Source: Pseudomonadota bacterium (GTDB taxonomy: Bacteria > Pseudomonadota > Gammaproteobacteria > Burkholderiales > Thiobacillaceae). From it: DNA of 9,484 bases. Below the pieces are notes generated by a model. The model searched no databases. It was not told where the DNA came from and saw nothing but the letters and a program-made list of their open reading frames with translations. Below are positions 1 through 5,764 of this stretch, in pieces. How positions within the stretch are numbered: position 1 is the first letter of the stretch; every line of letters starts with the position of its first letter. The DNA lies in the NCBI GenBank assembly GCA_021836225.1, contig JAKBJA010000017.1:1-9484 (forward strand). The letters run 5' to 3'. The position numbers and the translations under genes were made by a program.

Positions 1-2
1 GG

Positions 3-125
3 GGGAGGGACAGGCACAGCGCCGGCAGCGCCCCCCGGCGGCAGCCCTACAAACGGGCGAACACCGGGAACACGACCGGGCGGAAGCGCGAATATCTCAC
101 ACCGGCGCCAATATCAAATCCTTGA
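3..125 (+). CDS. C-terminal end of an upstream gene (partial)
   Basis: This is an open frame entering from the left edge, about 40 residues, ending at TGA 123-125. Up to about base 100 nearly every third codon position is G or C, far more than in the other two forward frames, which is how confirmed genes in this window behave. The visible tail is basic and rich in Gly, Pro, Arg and Thr (for example QPYKRANTGNTTGRKREYL), so it is probably a disordered C-terminus. Function cannot be told. If real, it means the left edge of the window lies inside a gene and is not a genome terminus. The assignment rests on codon-position bias over a short stretch only. Confidence 0.45.
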   Translation, partial: GRDRHSAGSAPRRQPYKRANTGNTTGRKREYLTPAPISNP

Positions 126-184
126 AACGATTTTACCCACGGAGCCCCTTCGCATAGCACAACCGGCGCGGTGCGTCAAGAGGG

Positions 185-214
185 TTGCGAAAGGGAGGGG
201 GGTGCGCGTAAGCT
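185..214 (+). promoter_or_regulatory. Possible promoter giving a leaderless mRNA
   Basis: TTGCGA (185-190) is followed after 18 bases by TAAGCT (209-214), a match to the TAnnnT -10 form common in high-GC bacteria. Transcription would be expected to start about seven bases downstream, at or next to the ATG at 222, which has no good Shine-Dalgarno sequence of its own. It is the only candidate promoter before the long unidirectional gene array. The boxes are degenerate, so this is an inference. Confidence 0.3.
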
Positions 215-221
215 GTGCCGG

Positions 222-479
222 ATGTCGAGCGCTGGTCACCTCTGGGTCTCCCCGGACCGCCGATGCCCGGACTGCCAGCGCATCCTCGCGTGGCGGACCG
301 CCCACCCGGAGATCAGCGACATCCCGCACTCGGACCGGATCCTTGTCGCGATCCAATCGGAGCAGATGCCCCGGTACAAGCGCCGGCATGTGACACACGT
401 TCCCCGCAGGGAACAGCTATGTATAGCAAATGCAGATGCAAAGGCAGGCGATGATGACAACAGTAGAGCAGACAACTAG
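222..479 (+). CDS. Small CxxC protein, function unknown
   Basis: An 85-residue protein. Third codon positions are almost all G or C from 222 to about 415, which identifies this as the coding frame over two competing forward frames. It contains one CPDC pair (residues 15-18) with scattered His residues, which could bind a metal, but there is no complete zinc-finger pattern. After about base 415 the codon bias collapses and the C-terminal 20 or so residues (IANADAKAGDDDNSRADN) look non-selected. They overlap the start of the helicase gene. I chose ATG 222 because a TAnnnT box sits seven bases upstream, suggesting a leaderless transcript. An upstream in-frame GTG at 171 has no ribosome site. The protein is not recognised and may be a regulator or an early small protein. 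Confidence 0.6.
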   Translation: MSSAGHLWVSPDRRCPDCQRILAWRTAHPEISDIPHSDRILVAIQSEQMPRYKRRHVTHVPRREQLCIANADAKAGDDDNSRADN

Positions 480-2196
480 CAGCGCGAACGCAAAGCCGCT
501 CGCGTATTACCTCGAGGGTATGCGCGACTACCAGGTCGACATGCTCCGCGCACTCTGGCGCGACATTGCAGCGGGCCATCGGGGCATCTACGCAGTACTG
601 CCGACCGGCTGTGGCAAAACCCGTGTCGGCGGCACGCTGCTCGCGATGAAGGCCGAGCTCGGACACCGCTCACTCTGGGTCGTACACACCCGCGAGCTGG
701 TGCGCCAAGCCGCCGACGCGATTGCGGCTATCGCACCCCCTAGTGTCCGCGTTGGCGTGGTCATGGCCGAGTCGGACGAGTCAGACGCCGACATCGTGGT
801 CGGATCAATACAGACTTTGCGCAATCCAGAGCGCATCGCCGCCTGTGGCATGTTCACTGGCGCTGTCGTCATCGATGAGTGTCACCATATCCGCGCAGAC
901 AATGGGTACGCGTCGCTGGCGATCTATGCGCAGGAAACGATGCACTGTCCAGTGGTCGGACTCACGGCGACTCCATTTCGGGCCGATGGCGAGGCGATTG
1001 AACGCGTGCTACCGCGCTGTTCGTTCGAGCGGTCGATCCCAGACATGATCGCGGCCGGATGGCTAGTGGACCTCCGGTACCGCGCCGTGGAGATCCCTGG
1101 CCTCGACCTCAGCGACTGCAAGCTCGTCCGCCGACTCGGCGCGCAAGATTTCGCCGACGCCGATATTGCGCAGCGTGTGGAGAACGCGGACGTCATCAGC
1201 GCGACGGTCGACGCCACCGTAGAGACGCTGCGCGACCGTCCGGGACCTGCGCTCGCATTCGGGGCGAGCGTTGCACACGCCCGTATGCTCGCCGACGCGT
1301 ACAACCGCGCAGGGATCCGAGCTGGGGCCATATGGGGCGACATGCCCCGGGACGAGCGCGACCAGATTCTCGAGGCGTGGAGGCTCGGGCCAATCAAGCT
1401 AGTGGCCAACTGCGCGGTGCTCACAGAGGGGTTCGACTACCCGGCCATCGAGACGGTAGTCATCGCGCGGCCCACGATGTCGGTCGGGCTCTACACGCAG
1501 ATGGTCGGGCGCGGTACTCGGATCGCGGATGGCAAAACGGATTGCGTGATCCTCGACATCACCGGGCGCATGCCGGCACGTGCGGTCCCGGTCCATCTGG
1601 ATGACCTGATGGGCGAGGAGCTGTCGGCAGAGGAGGACGGCGAGGTCGTGATAGACCGGAAGCGCCTCGTGTCGCCCAGGCCACAAGGTCACGCGCTGCG
1701 TGACCCGTTTGGCCGAGCGCGATTCTCCTGGACCCACCACCCAGTGCCCGCACTTACCGGCGTGTGGTACGCGCCGGTCGCGGAGCGATTCACGGCCGTG
1801 CTCATTCCCGATCCGTGGGGGCGGGGGCTGGTCATGCCGTGGCTCGTCACTAGCGACTCAGTGCAGCCGGCGGGATCGGATTGGGTTCCCCGCCGTCGCG
1901 CCATCGCGGATATTGAGGCGTCCCTTGCTCGGGCGCATGTCGCGAGCAAGTCGTTGTCGAGGAAAGACCGCGCCTGGCGTAACCTGCCTCCGACCGACGC
2001 ACAGATGTCGATGTTGCGCCGCCTGTCCTATGTGCGCGCGTACGGCCGCGAGATCTACCAGGCGGCGGCGCGCGAGGGCTGGTCGCGTGGCGACGTGTCG
2101 CTCGCCATCGACGCGTTGGTAATCGAGCCGCAGGTACGCAAGGCTTTGCGGATGAGTCAGCAGGACAACGGCGCCCAAGGAGGAGCTGAGCAGTGA
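451..2196 (+). CDS. SF2 DEAD/H-box helicase (XPB/RAD25-like)
   Basis: An ATP-dependent nucleic-acid helicase or translocase, 581 residues from ATG 451. Visible motifs in order are a Q-like RDYQ (25-28), Walker A LPTGCGKT (50-57), motif II DECHH (142-146), motif III GLTATPFR (170-177), motif V VLTEGFDYP (323-331) and motif VI QMVGRGTRI (350-358). Both RecA-like lobes are therefore intact. This arrangement is typical of phage and plasmid SF2 helicases thought to act in replication or recombination. Residues from about 400 to 581 form a C-terminal extension with no motif I recognise. ATG 430 is an in-frame alternative, but 451 has AAGGCAGG (441-448) just upstream. The start overlaps the preceding small ORF. 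The last codons hold the AAGGAGGAG ribosome site (2177-2185) for the next gene, and the stop overlaps that gene's GTG. The family call is secure; the exact role in the element is inferred. Confidence 0.93.
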   Translation: MMTTVEQTTSSANAKPLAYYLEGMRDYQVDMLRALWRDIAAGHRGIYAVLPTGCGKTRVGGTLLAMKAELGHRSLWVVHTRELVRQAADAIAAIAPPSVRVGVVMAESDESDADIVVGSIQTLRNPERIAACGMFTGAVVIDECHHIRADNGYASLAIYAQETMHCPVVGLTATPFRADGEAIERVLPRCSFERSIPDMIAAGWLVDLRYRAVEIPGLDLSDCKLVRRLGAQDFADADIAQRVENADVISATVDATVETLRDRPGPALAFGASVAHARMLADAYNRAGIRAGAIWGDMPRDERDQILEAWRLGPIKLVANCAVLTEGFDYPAIETVVIARPTMSVGLYTQMVGRGTRIADGKTDCVILDITGRMPARAVPVHLDDLMGEELSAEEDGEVVIDRKRLVSPRPQGHALRDPFGRARFSWTHHPVPALTGVWYAPVAERFTAVLIPDPWGRGLVMPWLVTSDSVQPAGSDWVPRRRAIADIEASLARAHVASKSLSRKDRAWRNLPPTDAQMSMLRRLSYVRAYGREIYQAAAREGWSRGDVSLAIDALVIEPQVRKALRMSQQDNGAQGGAEQ

Positions 2197-2489
2197 GTGA
2201 AGACGATATCTTTGCGCGAATTGCAGAGTTCAAGCAGGTGCTGGTCGATCTTGATCACATCGATGACGAGCTCAACGGTGTGCTCAATTCGGCGTTTAAT
2301 CGGGAGGTCGGGTTTTTGGGCGTCGTGCCGCGCGGAGGGCCTCCGAACACCGGCATGGTCACGCTTTACCAGGTGCTCTCGAACGTGCAAAGGAATGTCA
2401 GCTTGTGCATCAAGGCTGTATCGGATGCAGTCGCGACGCTCGAATATGACGCTGCCGCGGATGCCGGCGACGCTGCGGCGAACGGGTGA
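2193..2489 (+). CDS. Small helical protein, function unknown
   Basis: A 98-residue protein starting at GTG 2193, six to seven bases after a strong AAGGAGGAG site, with the GTGA overlap signalling translational coupling to the helicase. The N-terminal half is acidic and helical (IAEFKQVLVDLDHIDDELNG). A central Gly/Pro turn (VPRGGPPNTG) separates it from a second helix (VTLYQVLSNVQRNVSL), and the tail is Ala/Asp/Gly-rich and probably disordered. The layout suggests a helical hairpin or a small oligomerising protein, possibly a helicase or replication accessory given the coupling. I do not recognise the family and no catalytic motif is visible. Confidence 0.8.
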   Translation: MSEDDIFARIAEFKQVLVDLDHIDDELNGVLNSAFNREVGFLGVVPRGGPPNTGMVTLYQVLSNVQRNVSLCIKAVSDAVATLEYDAAADAGDAAANG

Positions 2490-2499
2490 TTCGATGCCG

Positions 2500-2808
2500 A
2501 TGAGGTACCGCATGAGGACGCCTGAGATCGAGGCCGTCCAGCTCCTCTGGAGCGCGTGGGACGACGTGTGCGCGCTGGTCGGCGAGGGCGTGCAGGGCGT
2601 CTGGTTGCACCCGACCGACGGCACGCGTTACGTCACAGATTGGAGAGATACGGGCGAGTGGACGCACGACGCACGTATTGGCTGTGTGGTCTCGACGCCT
2701 GAAGGGACGATGCTCGCGCGACAAGGCGACTGGATCATCAAAGACGGCGAGGGGCGCCTTTGGACCTATCCGGACGAGGCGTTCCGCGCGACCTACGAGC
2801 CCATCTAA
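2500..2808 (+). CDS. Small phage protein of the PGDYG-like type
   Basis: A 102-residue protein matching a pattern widespread among phage hypothetical proteins. It opens with a MRYRMRTPEIEAVQ start (family form roughly M-K-Y-R-K-K-P-V-x-I-E-A-x-Q), has a central TPEG, then GDWIIKDGEGRLWTYPDEAF (76-95) and a terminal TYEPI. The PGDYG/GDWII block is the signature. The molecular function of this family is not known to me. ATG 2500 gives the family's usual N-terminus and lies ten bases after GGGTGA; ATG 2494 would add two residues. It follows the upstream stop by ten bases. Its presence is a good marker that the locus is phage-related. The family match is from memory, not a search. Confidence 0.82.
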   Translation: MRYRMRTPEIEAVQLLWSAWDDVCALVGEGVQGVWLHPTDGTRYVTDWRDTGEWTHDARIGCVVSTPEGTMLARQGDWIIKDGEGRLWTYPDEAFRATYEPI

Positions 2809-2833
2809 ATATACACAGAAAGGAGCAAACAGC

Positions 2834-2971
2834 ATGAAGATAGGAATCGTCGCCGGCATTATCGGCGGCGTTATCGGAGGTGTGCTCGGCGGAATCGTCG
2901 GGCGCATAGTTGACTGGCTGACGCTTGATTCAGGGCCGTTCGGTCAGCGGAACGGCGGTGATGTCGCATGA
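2834..2971 (+). CDS. 45-residue glycine-zipper membrane microprotein
   Basis: The reading frame is preceded by GAAAGGAG (2818-2825) with an eight-base spacer, an excellent ribosome site. Residues 3-25 form one hydrophobic segment built on a regular small-residue pattern (AGIIGGVIGGVLGGIVG), a glycine zipper. In membrane peptides that pattern typically drives helix packing or oligomerisation. The rest is a short polar tail. The stop overlaps the next ATG (ATGA at 2968). Such peptides can be pore formers, holin-like proteins, minor virion membrane components or toxins. Nothing here distinguishes these, and its place among replication genes favours an accessory role. Confidence 0.72.
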   Translation: MKIGIVAGIIGGVIGGVLGGIVGRIVDWLTLDSGPFGQRNGGDVA

Positions 2972-3303
2972 TCAAGGAGTGGGCGTTCGGCCTCGATGAC
3001 GTGCCGAAGCGCGAGCTGTATATGCGGCTGCTTGACTCGGCCAACGCGTGGTGCAACGCAGAACTGCCGCGCCTCGTGCAGGTGGCGGATCCCACGCAGG
3101 CCGTCGAGGGCGCCAAATTGGCGGACCGGCTGATGTATCAGCTCCGTCAGGGAGTGGCGGCCGTGCTCGTCATGGTCGGCTCGCTCGGTGGCGATGCGGA
3201 TACGACGTTTGACATCCGCCTGTGGGGTACCGCGAGCTCTGACGGAACCGCCGCAGAGCTGCGCGTCCACGCGTTTCTGACGGACAAGGAGGATGCGGAC
3301 TAG
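2968..3303 (+). CDS. Hypothetical protein, 111 residues
   Basis: It starts at ATG 2968 in an ATGA overlap with the microprotein, so it is probably translated by coupling; only a weak GGTGAT lies upstream. The N-terminal two thirds look helical (KRELYMRLLDSANAWCNAEL, LADRLMYQLRQGVAAVLVMV). The end looks like beta strands with an acidic tail (FDIRLWGTAS, AELRVHAFLTDKEDAD). No motif or family is recognised. The conserved-looking frame, GC-rich third positions and tight packing make the gene credible although its function is unknown. Confidence 0.78.
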   Translation: MIKEWAFGLDDVPKRELYMRLLDSANAWCNAELPRLVQVADPTQAVEGAKLADRLMYQLRQGVAAVLVMVGSLGGDADTTFDIRLWGTASSDGTAAELRVHAFLTDKEDAD

Positions 3304-3380
3304 TGGCATCACTACGACGGAATCGAGAGCACAGCGAAGCTGAAGACATAGGCGTAAACATAGAGGAGGACCGACCAGCA

Positions 3381-3911
3381 ATGGCAGAGACATCGGACAG
3401 GCCCGTCAACCGCGTCGACATCGCAGAGATGAAGGATACGAACCAGCCAGCAACCTCGGTCGTGACGAACCCGGACGCGGCAATGATGACGGCGCAACCC
3501 CGCCACCTGCAGCTCTGGTTCGTAGAGCGCTATCCGTCGTCGATTGAGGACCCGCTCAGCGTGCAGCGTCGGATCGTCGAGAACATTTTGGCGACGGATG
3601 CCGACTCGGTGCTCGACGTGAAAGAGTCGCTGGACTCCGCAGGCTCCCTCGTGCGTCGGCCAATCCGCATCGAGGAGGTCGAGAGTGTGCTGCCGTCAAC
3701 GTATGGCGGTATCTACCTGCAGGTGCGGATCACGACGCTGGACGACGGCGAGGTGCGCCTGGTGAATTTTGGCTCGCCGACGATCCTCGCGCAGCTCAAG
3801 ACGCTCATCGACGCTGGCAAACTGCCCATCGAGTGCAAGGTGGTGCCCGTGGCACGCGGTGGCAGAGACGGGCGAAACCCGCCGTTGTATCTGCGCCGCA
3901 TCAGCTACTAG
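3381..3911 (+). CDS. Possible ssDNA-binding-like replication protein
   Basis: A 176-residue protein. ATG 3381 is chosen because GAGGAGGA (3363-3370) sits ten bases upstream. Extending to GTG 3303 would add 26 codons with poor GC-third-position bias, although that GTG also has a GGAGG site. Residues 1-40 are polar and probably disordered. The C-terminal part (about 110-176) looks like alternating beta strands: DGEVRLVNFGS, then PTILAQLKTLIDAGKLP, then a GRDGRNPPLYL end. A segment of the form GS-x-L-x-x-L-x-LP followed by a basic, aromatic tail recalls small phage and plasmid proteins annotated as single-strand DNA-binding. That resemblance is from memory and weak. Position between helicase and polymerase fits a replication role. 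Confidence 0.8.
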   Translation: MAETSDRPVNRVDIAEMKDTNQPATSVVTNPDAAMMTAQPRHLQLWFVERYPSSIEDPLSVQRRIVENILATDADSVLDVKESLDSAGSLVRRPIRIEEVESVLPSTYGGIYLQVRITTLDDGEVRLVNFGSPTILAQLKTLIDAGKLPIECKVVPVARGGRDGRNPPLYLRRISY

Positions 3912-3927
3912 CTGACGCCGCACGCGG

Positions 3928-4548
3928 ATGCCCGCCGCGAAGCCACCACCTGGAGACTGGTTTGACGATCCGATCACGGACGTCTTTCCGCTCCAGCCTA
4001 TGCGTGTATACGTGCAAGTAGCTTTCGACACGATACGGCTTGGCATGGCGACGCGGGCATCCGCGCTGCGGCAGCAGCGCGAGGAGGCGTGGGCCAACTA
4101 CCGCGCATCGATCAAGGGACTTCCAGCGCAAGACGCTCGTCGCGTGAATCGGTCCACGTGGCTGAGCGTTTGGGTGCACATGGTCGAGAGCATCGACCAG
4201 ACTTGGCCGAAGATCCGGGACAAGAGCGAGACTGCCCGTCCGCGTCGGGATTGGGCATACGAGAGCGCAAAGCCCATGCACGCGGAAGGCGCCCACTGGA
4301 ACTGGCATGTGACGCTGATCGTTCAAGGCGACTATGACGTGAGCGCGAACGTCTCACACGTGACCTACGACACGATTGACTTCCGCGAGCTTAACTGGCT
4401 GACACTTGATGGTCGCCGAGTGCGTGCGACCATGCAGAACGCGTATTTAAAGGCGGTCGAGCACATGGGGGAGCCGGACTCGCGCGCATTCGGGTCGCGG
4501 ATACGTTATTTCGCGGCGAATGCGACATCCCTGGTACATCACGAATAA
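3928..4548 (+). CDS. Hypothetical protein, 206 residues
   Basis: ATG 3928 lies 16 bases after the previous stop with no clear ribosome site, so re-initiation is likely. The N-terminus is Pro-rich (PAAKPPPGDWFDDP). A long helical, Arg/Gln-rich middle follows (ASALRQQREEAWANYRASIK), then an aromatic-rich region with several Trp residues (STWLSVWVHMVESIDQTW, GAHWNWHVTLIVQGDYDV), and a mixed C-terminus. No catalytic motif or known domain is seen. As the largest unknown gene near the polymerase, it is one candidate for an element-specific replication protein, such as a terminal protein if replication is protein-primed. That idea is speculative. Confidence 0.78.
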   Translation: MPAAKPPPGDWFDDPITDVFPLQPMRVYVQVAFDTIRLGMATRASALRQQREEAWANYRASIKGLPAQDARRVNRSTWLSVWVHMVESIDQTWPKIRDKSETARPRRDWAYESAKPMHAEGAHWNWHVTLIVQGDYDVSANVSHVTYDTIDFRELNWLTLDGRRVRATMQNAYLKAVEHMGEPDSRAFGSRIRYFAANATSLVHHE

Positions 4549-4550
4549 TC

Positions 4551-4557
4551 GAAAGGA
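4551..4557 (+). promoter_or_regulatory. Ribosome binding site deciding a GTG start
   Basis: GAAAGGA directly abuts ATG 4557, too close to serve it, but lies five bases before the in-frame GTG at 4563. This favours GTG 4563 as the true start. The same heptamer recurs before 2834 and 4964. Confidence 0.5.
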
Positions 4558-4562
4558 TGGAC

Positions 4563-4928
4563 GTGAGCGTCTACGACGAGGACTGGGCGCTCGACCTCGG
4601 GGACGGGCACTACCTCTGGTGGTCCATCTGGGCGCCCGACCCGGAACTCAACCCCTGGGCGGCGGACCTTCCCGGTCCCGAGGACGAACCGATCGGGGCG
4701 CTCATCCGCCACCCGAAGGGGCCCCATCCCTCGGGCGCCTACGCGCAGTATTCGTGGTGCGTTGGGGGCGTGTCCTTCGACACGCCACGCGGCCGTGCCT
4801 TCGCCGATCGGCACCCCCGCCCGATGTGGCACGTGGAGTCCCTTGCGCCCCTCACGATCTCGCCGTCGGTGCTCTGTAGCTGCGGCGATCATGGCTTCAT
4901 CCGGGACGGCAGGTGGCTCCGAGCGTGA
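4563..4928 (+). CDS. Small Cys/His protein with CSCGDHGF C-terminus
   Basis: A 121-residue protein from GTG 4563 (ATG 4557 would add two residues but leaves no spacer to the ribosome site). It is rich in Trp, Pro and Asp. The C-terminus SPSVLCSCGDHGFIRDGRW (100-118) closely matches a motif I know from phage and actinobacterial hypothetical proteins, similar to the DUF6527 type. There a CxCGxHG group could bind zinc. The N-terminal part includes LWWSIWAPDPELNPW and IRHPKGPHPSG, consistent with a compact beta fold. The function of this family is unknown to me. The domain name is a recollection, not a search result. Confidence 0.8.
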   Translation: MSVYDEDWALDLGDGHYLWWSIWAPDPELNPWAADLPGPEDEPIGALIRHPKGPHPSGAYAQYSWCVGGVSFDTPRGRAFADRHPRPMWHVESLAPLTISPSVLCSCGDHGFIRDGRWLRA

Positions 4929-4963
4929 AAATATGGATGGAATAGAAAGGACGGACATGCGAT

Positions 4964-5764
4964 ATGGTTTCTGGCGCGCTCTTTCAGTATCCGGGCAGCA
5001 AGGGACACCTCGCGTCCCGGATCGTGTCGCTGCTTCCCGCGCACAGGACATACGTCGAGCCCTTCGCCGGTACGCTCGGCGTTTTGCTCGCGAAATCTCC
5101 CTCTGCTTGCGAGGTCGTTAACGACATTGACCGGAAGCTGGTGACCTTCTACCGGGTCCTGCGTGACAACCCCGACGAGCTGGTCCGGCGGTGCGAGCTG
5201 ACGCCATATGCGGAGGTGGAGCTGGACGCAACGATGTCACTGGACGAACCGGACGACGAGATCGAGGTCGCGCGCCGCTTTTGGCTTAGCCGTGACATGT
5301 CGATCAACGGCAAGGGGCGCACGTTCAACTTCACCAACATGACAACTGCACGAGCGCATATTGCCCGCATGAAAGAGGTCGCAAACCGTTTGGCGGATGC
5401 CGTGATACTTTGCCGCGACTACTATGACGTGTTCGAGCAGTTCGACGCCGAGGATACGCTGTTCTACTGCGACCCTCCATACCTCGGGTCTACTCGCACC
5501 TCCGGCATGTATGAGCACGAACTGCGTGGACTCGACGAACACCAGCAGTTCGCCGACGTGGTGAACTCGGCGCGCGGGATGGTGCTCGTAAGCGGCTATC
5601 CGTCGGCCGAATACGACGAGCTGTTTCCCGGTGACCGCTGGCGGTACATCGACTTCGAGGTCACATCGACGGTATCTGTCGCGGGAAACGGACGAGGCAA
5701 AGCCGCCACCGAGCGCCTGTGGGCGAACTTCCCGCTCGCAGAACAGCAGCGCATGTTCGCATGA
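4964..5764 (+). CDS. D12-class (Dam-like) adenine-N6 DNA methyltransferase
   Basis: Transfers a methyl group from S-adenosylmethionine to N6 of adenine in DNA; D12-class enzymes often recognise GATC. At 266 residues it has the usual family length. Visible motifs are QYPGSKGHL (8-16), the AdoMet-binding VEPFAGTLGVLL (31-42), the acidic VNDID strand (52-56) and catalytic DPPY (170-173). A C-terminal target-recognition part and a final ERLWANFPL element typical of the family follow. All key residues are intact, so it should be active. No restriction endonuclease is nearby, so it is an orphan enzyme, probably protecting or marking the element's DNA. The best-placed ribosome site, GAAAGGA (4945-4951), is 12 bases before ATG 4964 and nearer to an out-of-frame ATG at 4957. 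Its stop overlaps the polymerase ATG (ATGA at 5761). Confidence 0.94.
   Translation: MVSGALFQYPGSKGHLASRIVSLLPAHRTYVEPFAGTLGVLLAKSPSACEVVNDIDRKLVTFYRVLRDNPDELVRRCELTPYAEVELDATMSLDEPDDEIEVARRFWLSRDMSINGKGRTFNFTNMTTARAHIARMKEVANRLADAVILCRDYYDVFEQFDAEDTLFYCDPPYLGSTRTSGMYEHELRGLDEHQQFADVVNSARGMVLVSGYPSAEYDELFPGDRWRYIDFEVTSTVSVAGNGRGKAATERLWANFPLAEQQRMFA

Noticed and set aside
1..90. Left-end G-rich sequence and short repeats (CCGGCGGCAGC-like, ACCGGG) as a terminal inverted repeat of a linear genome
   Set aside because: Codon-position bias indicates the end of a coding frame here, and no second terminus is available for comparison.
91..169. AATATC repeated at 91 and 110, and ACCGGCGC at 101 and 162, as origin iterons
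   Set aside because: Only two short copies of each; expected by chance and partly inside the probable upstream gene.
202..393. 63-codon frame starting at GTG 202 right after GGGAGGGGG
   Set aside because: Good ribosome site, but its codon-position bias is poor compared with the 222-479 frame over the same bases, and the product is a Ser/Arg/Thr shadow sequence.
2197..2493. Upstream extension of the PGDYG-like gene in the same frame
   Set aside because: It overlaps the well-supported 2193-2489 gene and reads as a Ser/Arg-rich shadow; family resemblance begins at 2500.
4539..5051. 170-codon minus-strand frame and other long antisense frames (for example 924-1424, 6133-6789)
   Set aside because: All are complements of strongly supported + strand genes and are typical of high-GC DNA; none shows a motif or ribosome site.
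4957..5121. Frame from ATG 4957 with the best-spaced GAAAGGA site
   Set aside because: It encodes an Arg-rich shadow of the methyltransferase, which has intact motifs in the 4964 frame.
5719..5760. Polymerase start at GTG 5719
   Set aside because: It would overlap 46 bases of the methyltransferase; ATG 5761 forms the ATGA junction seen at other boundaries of the array.
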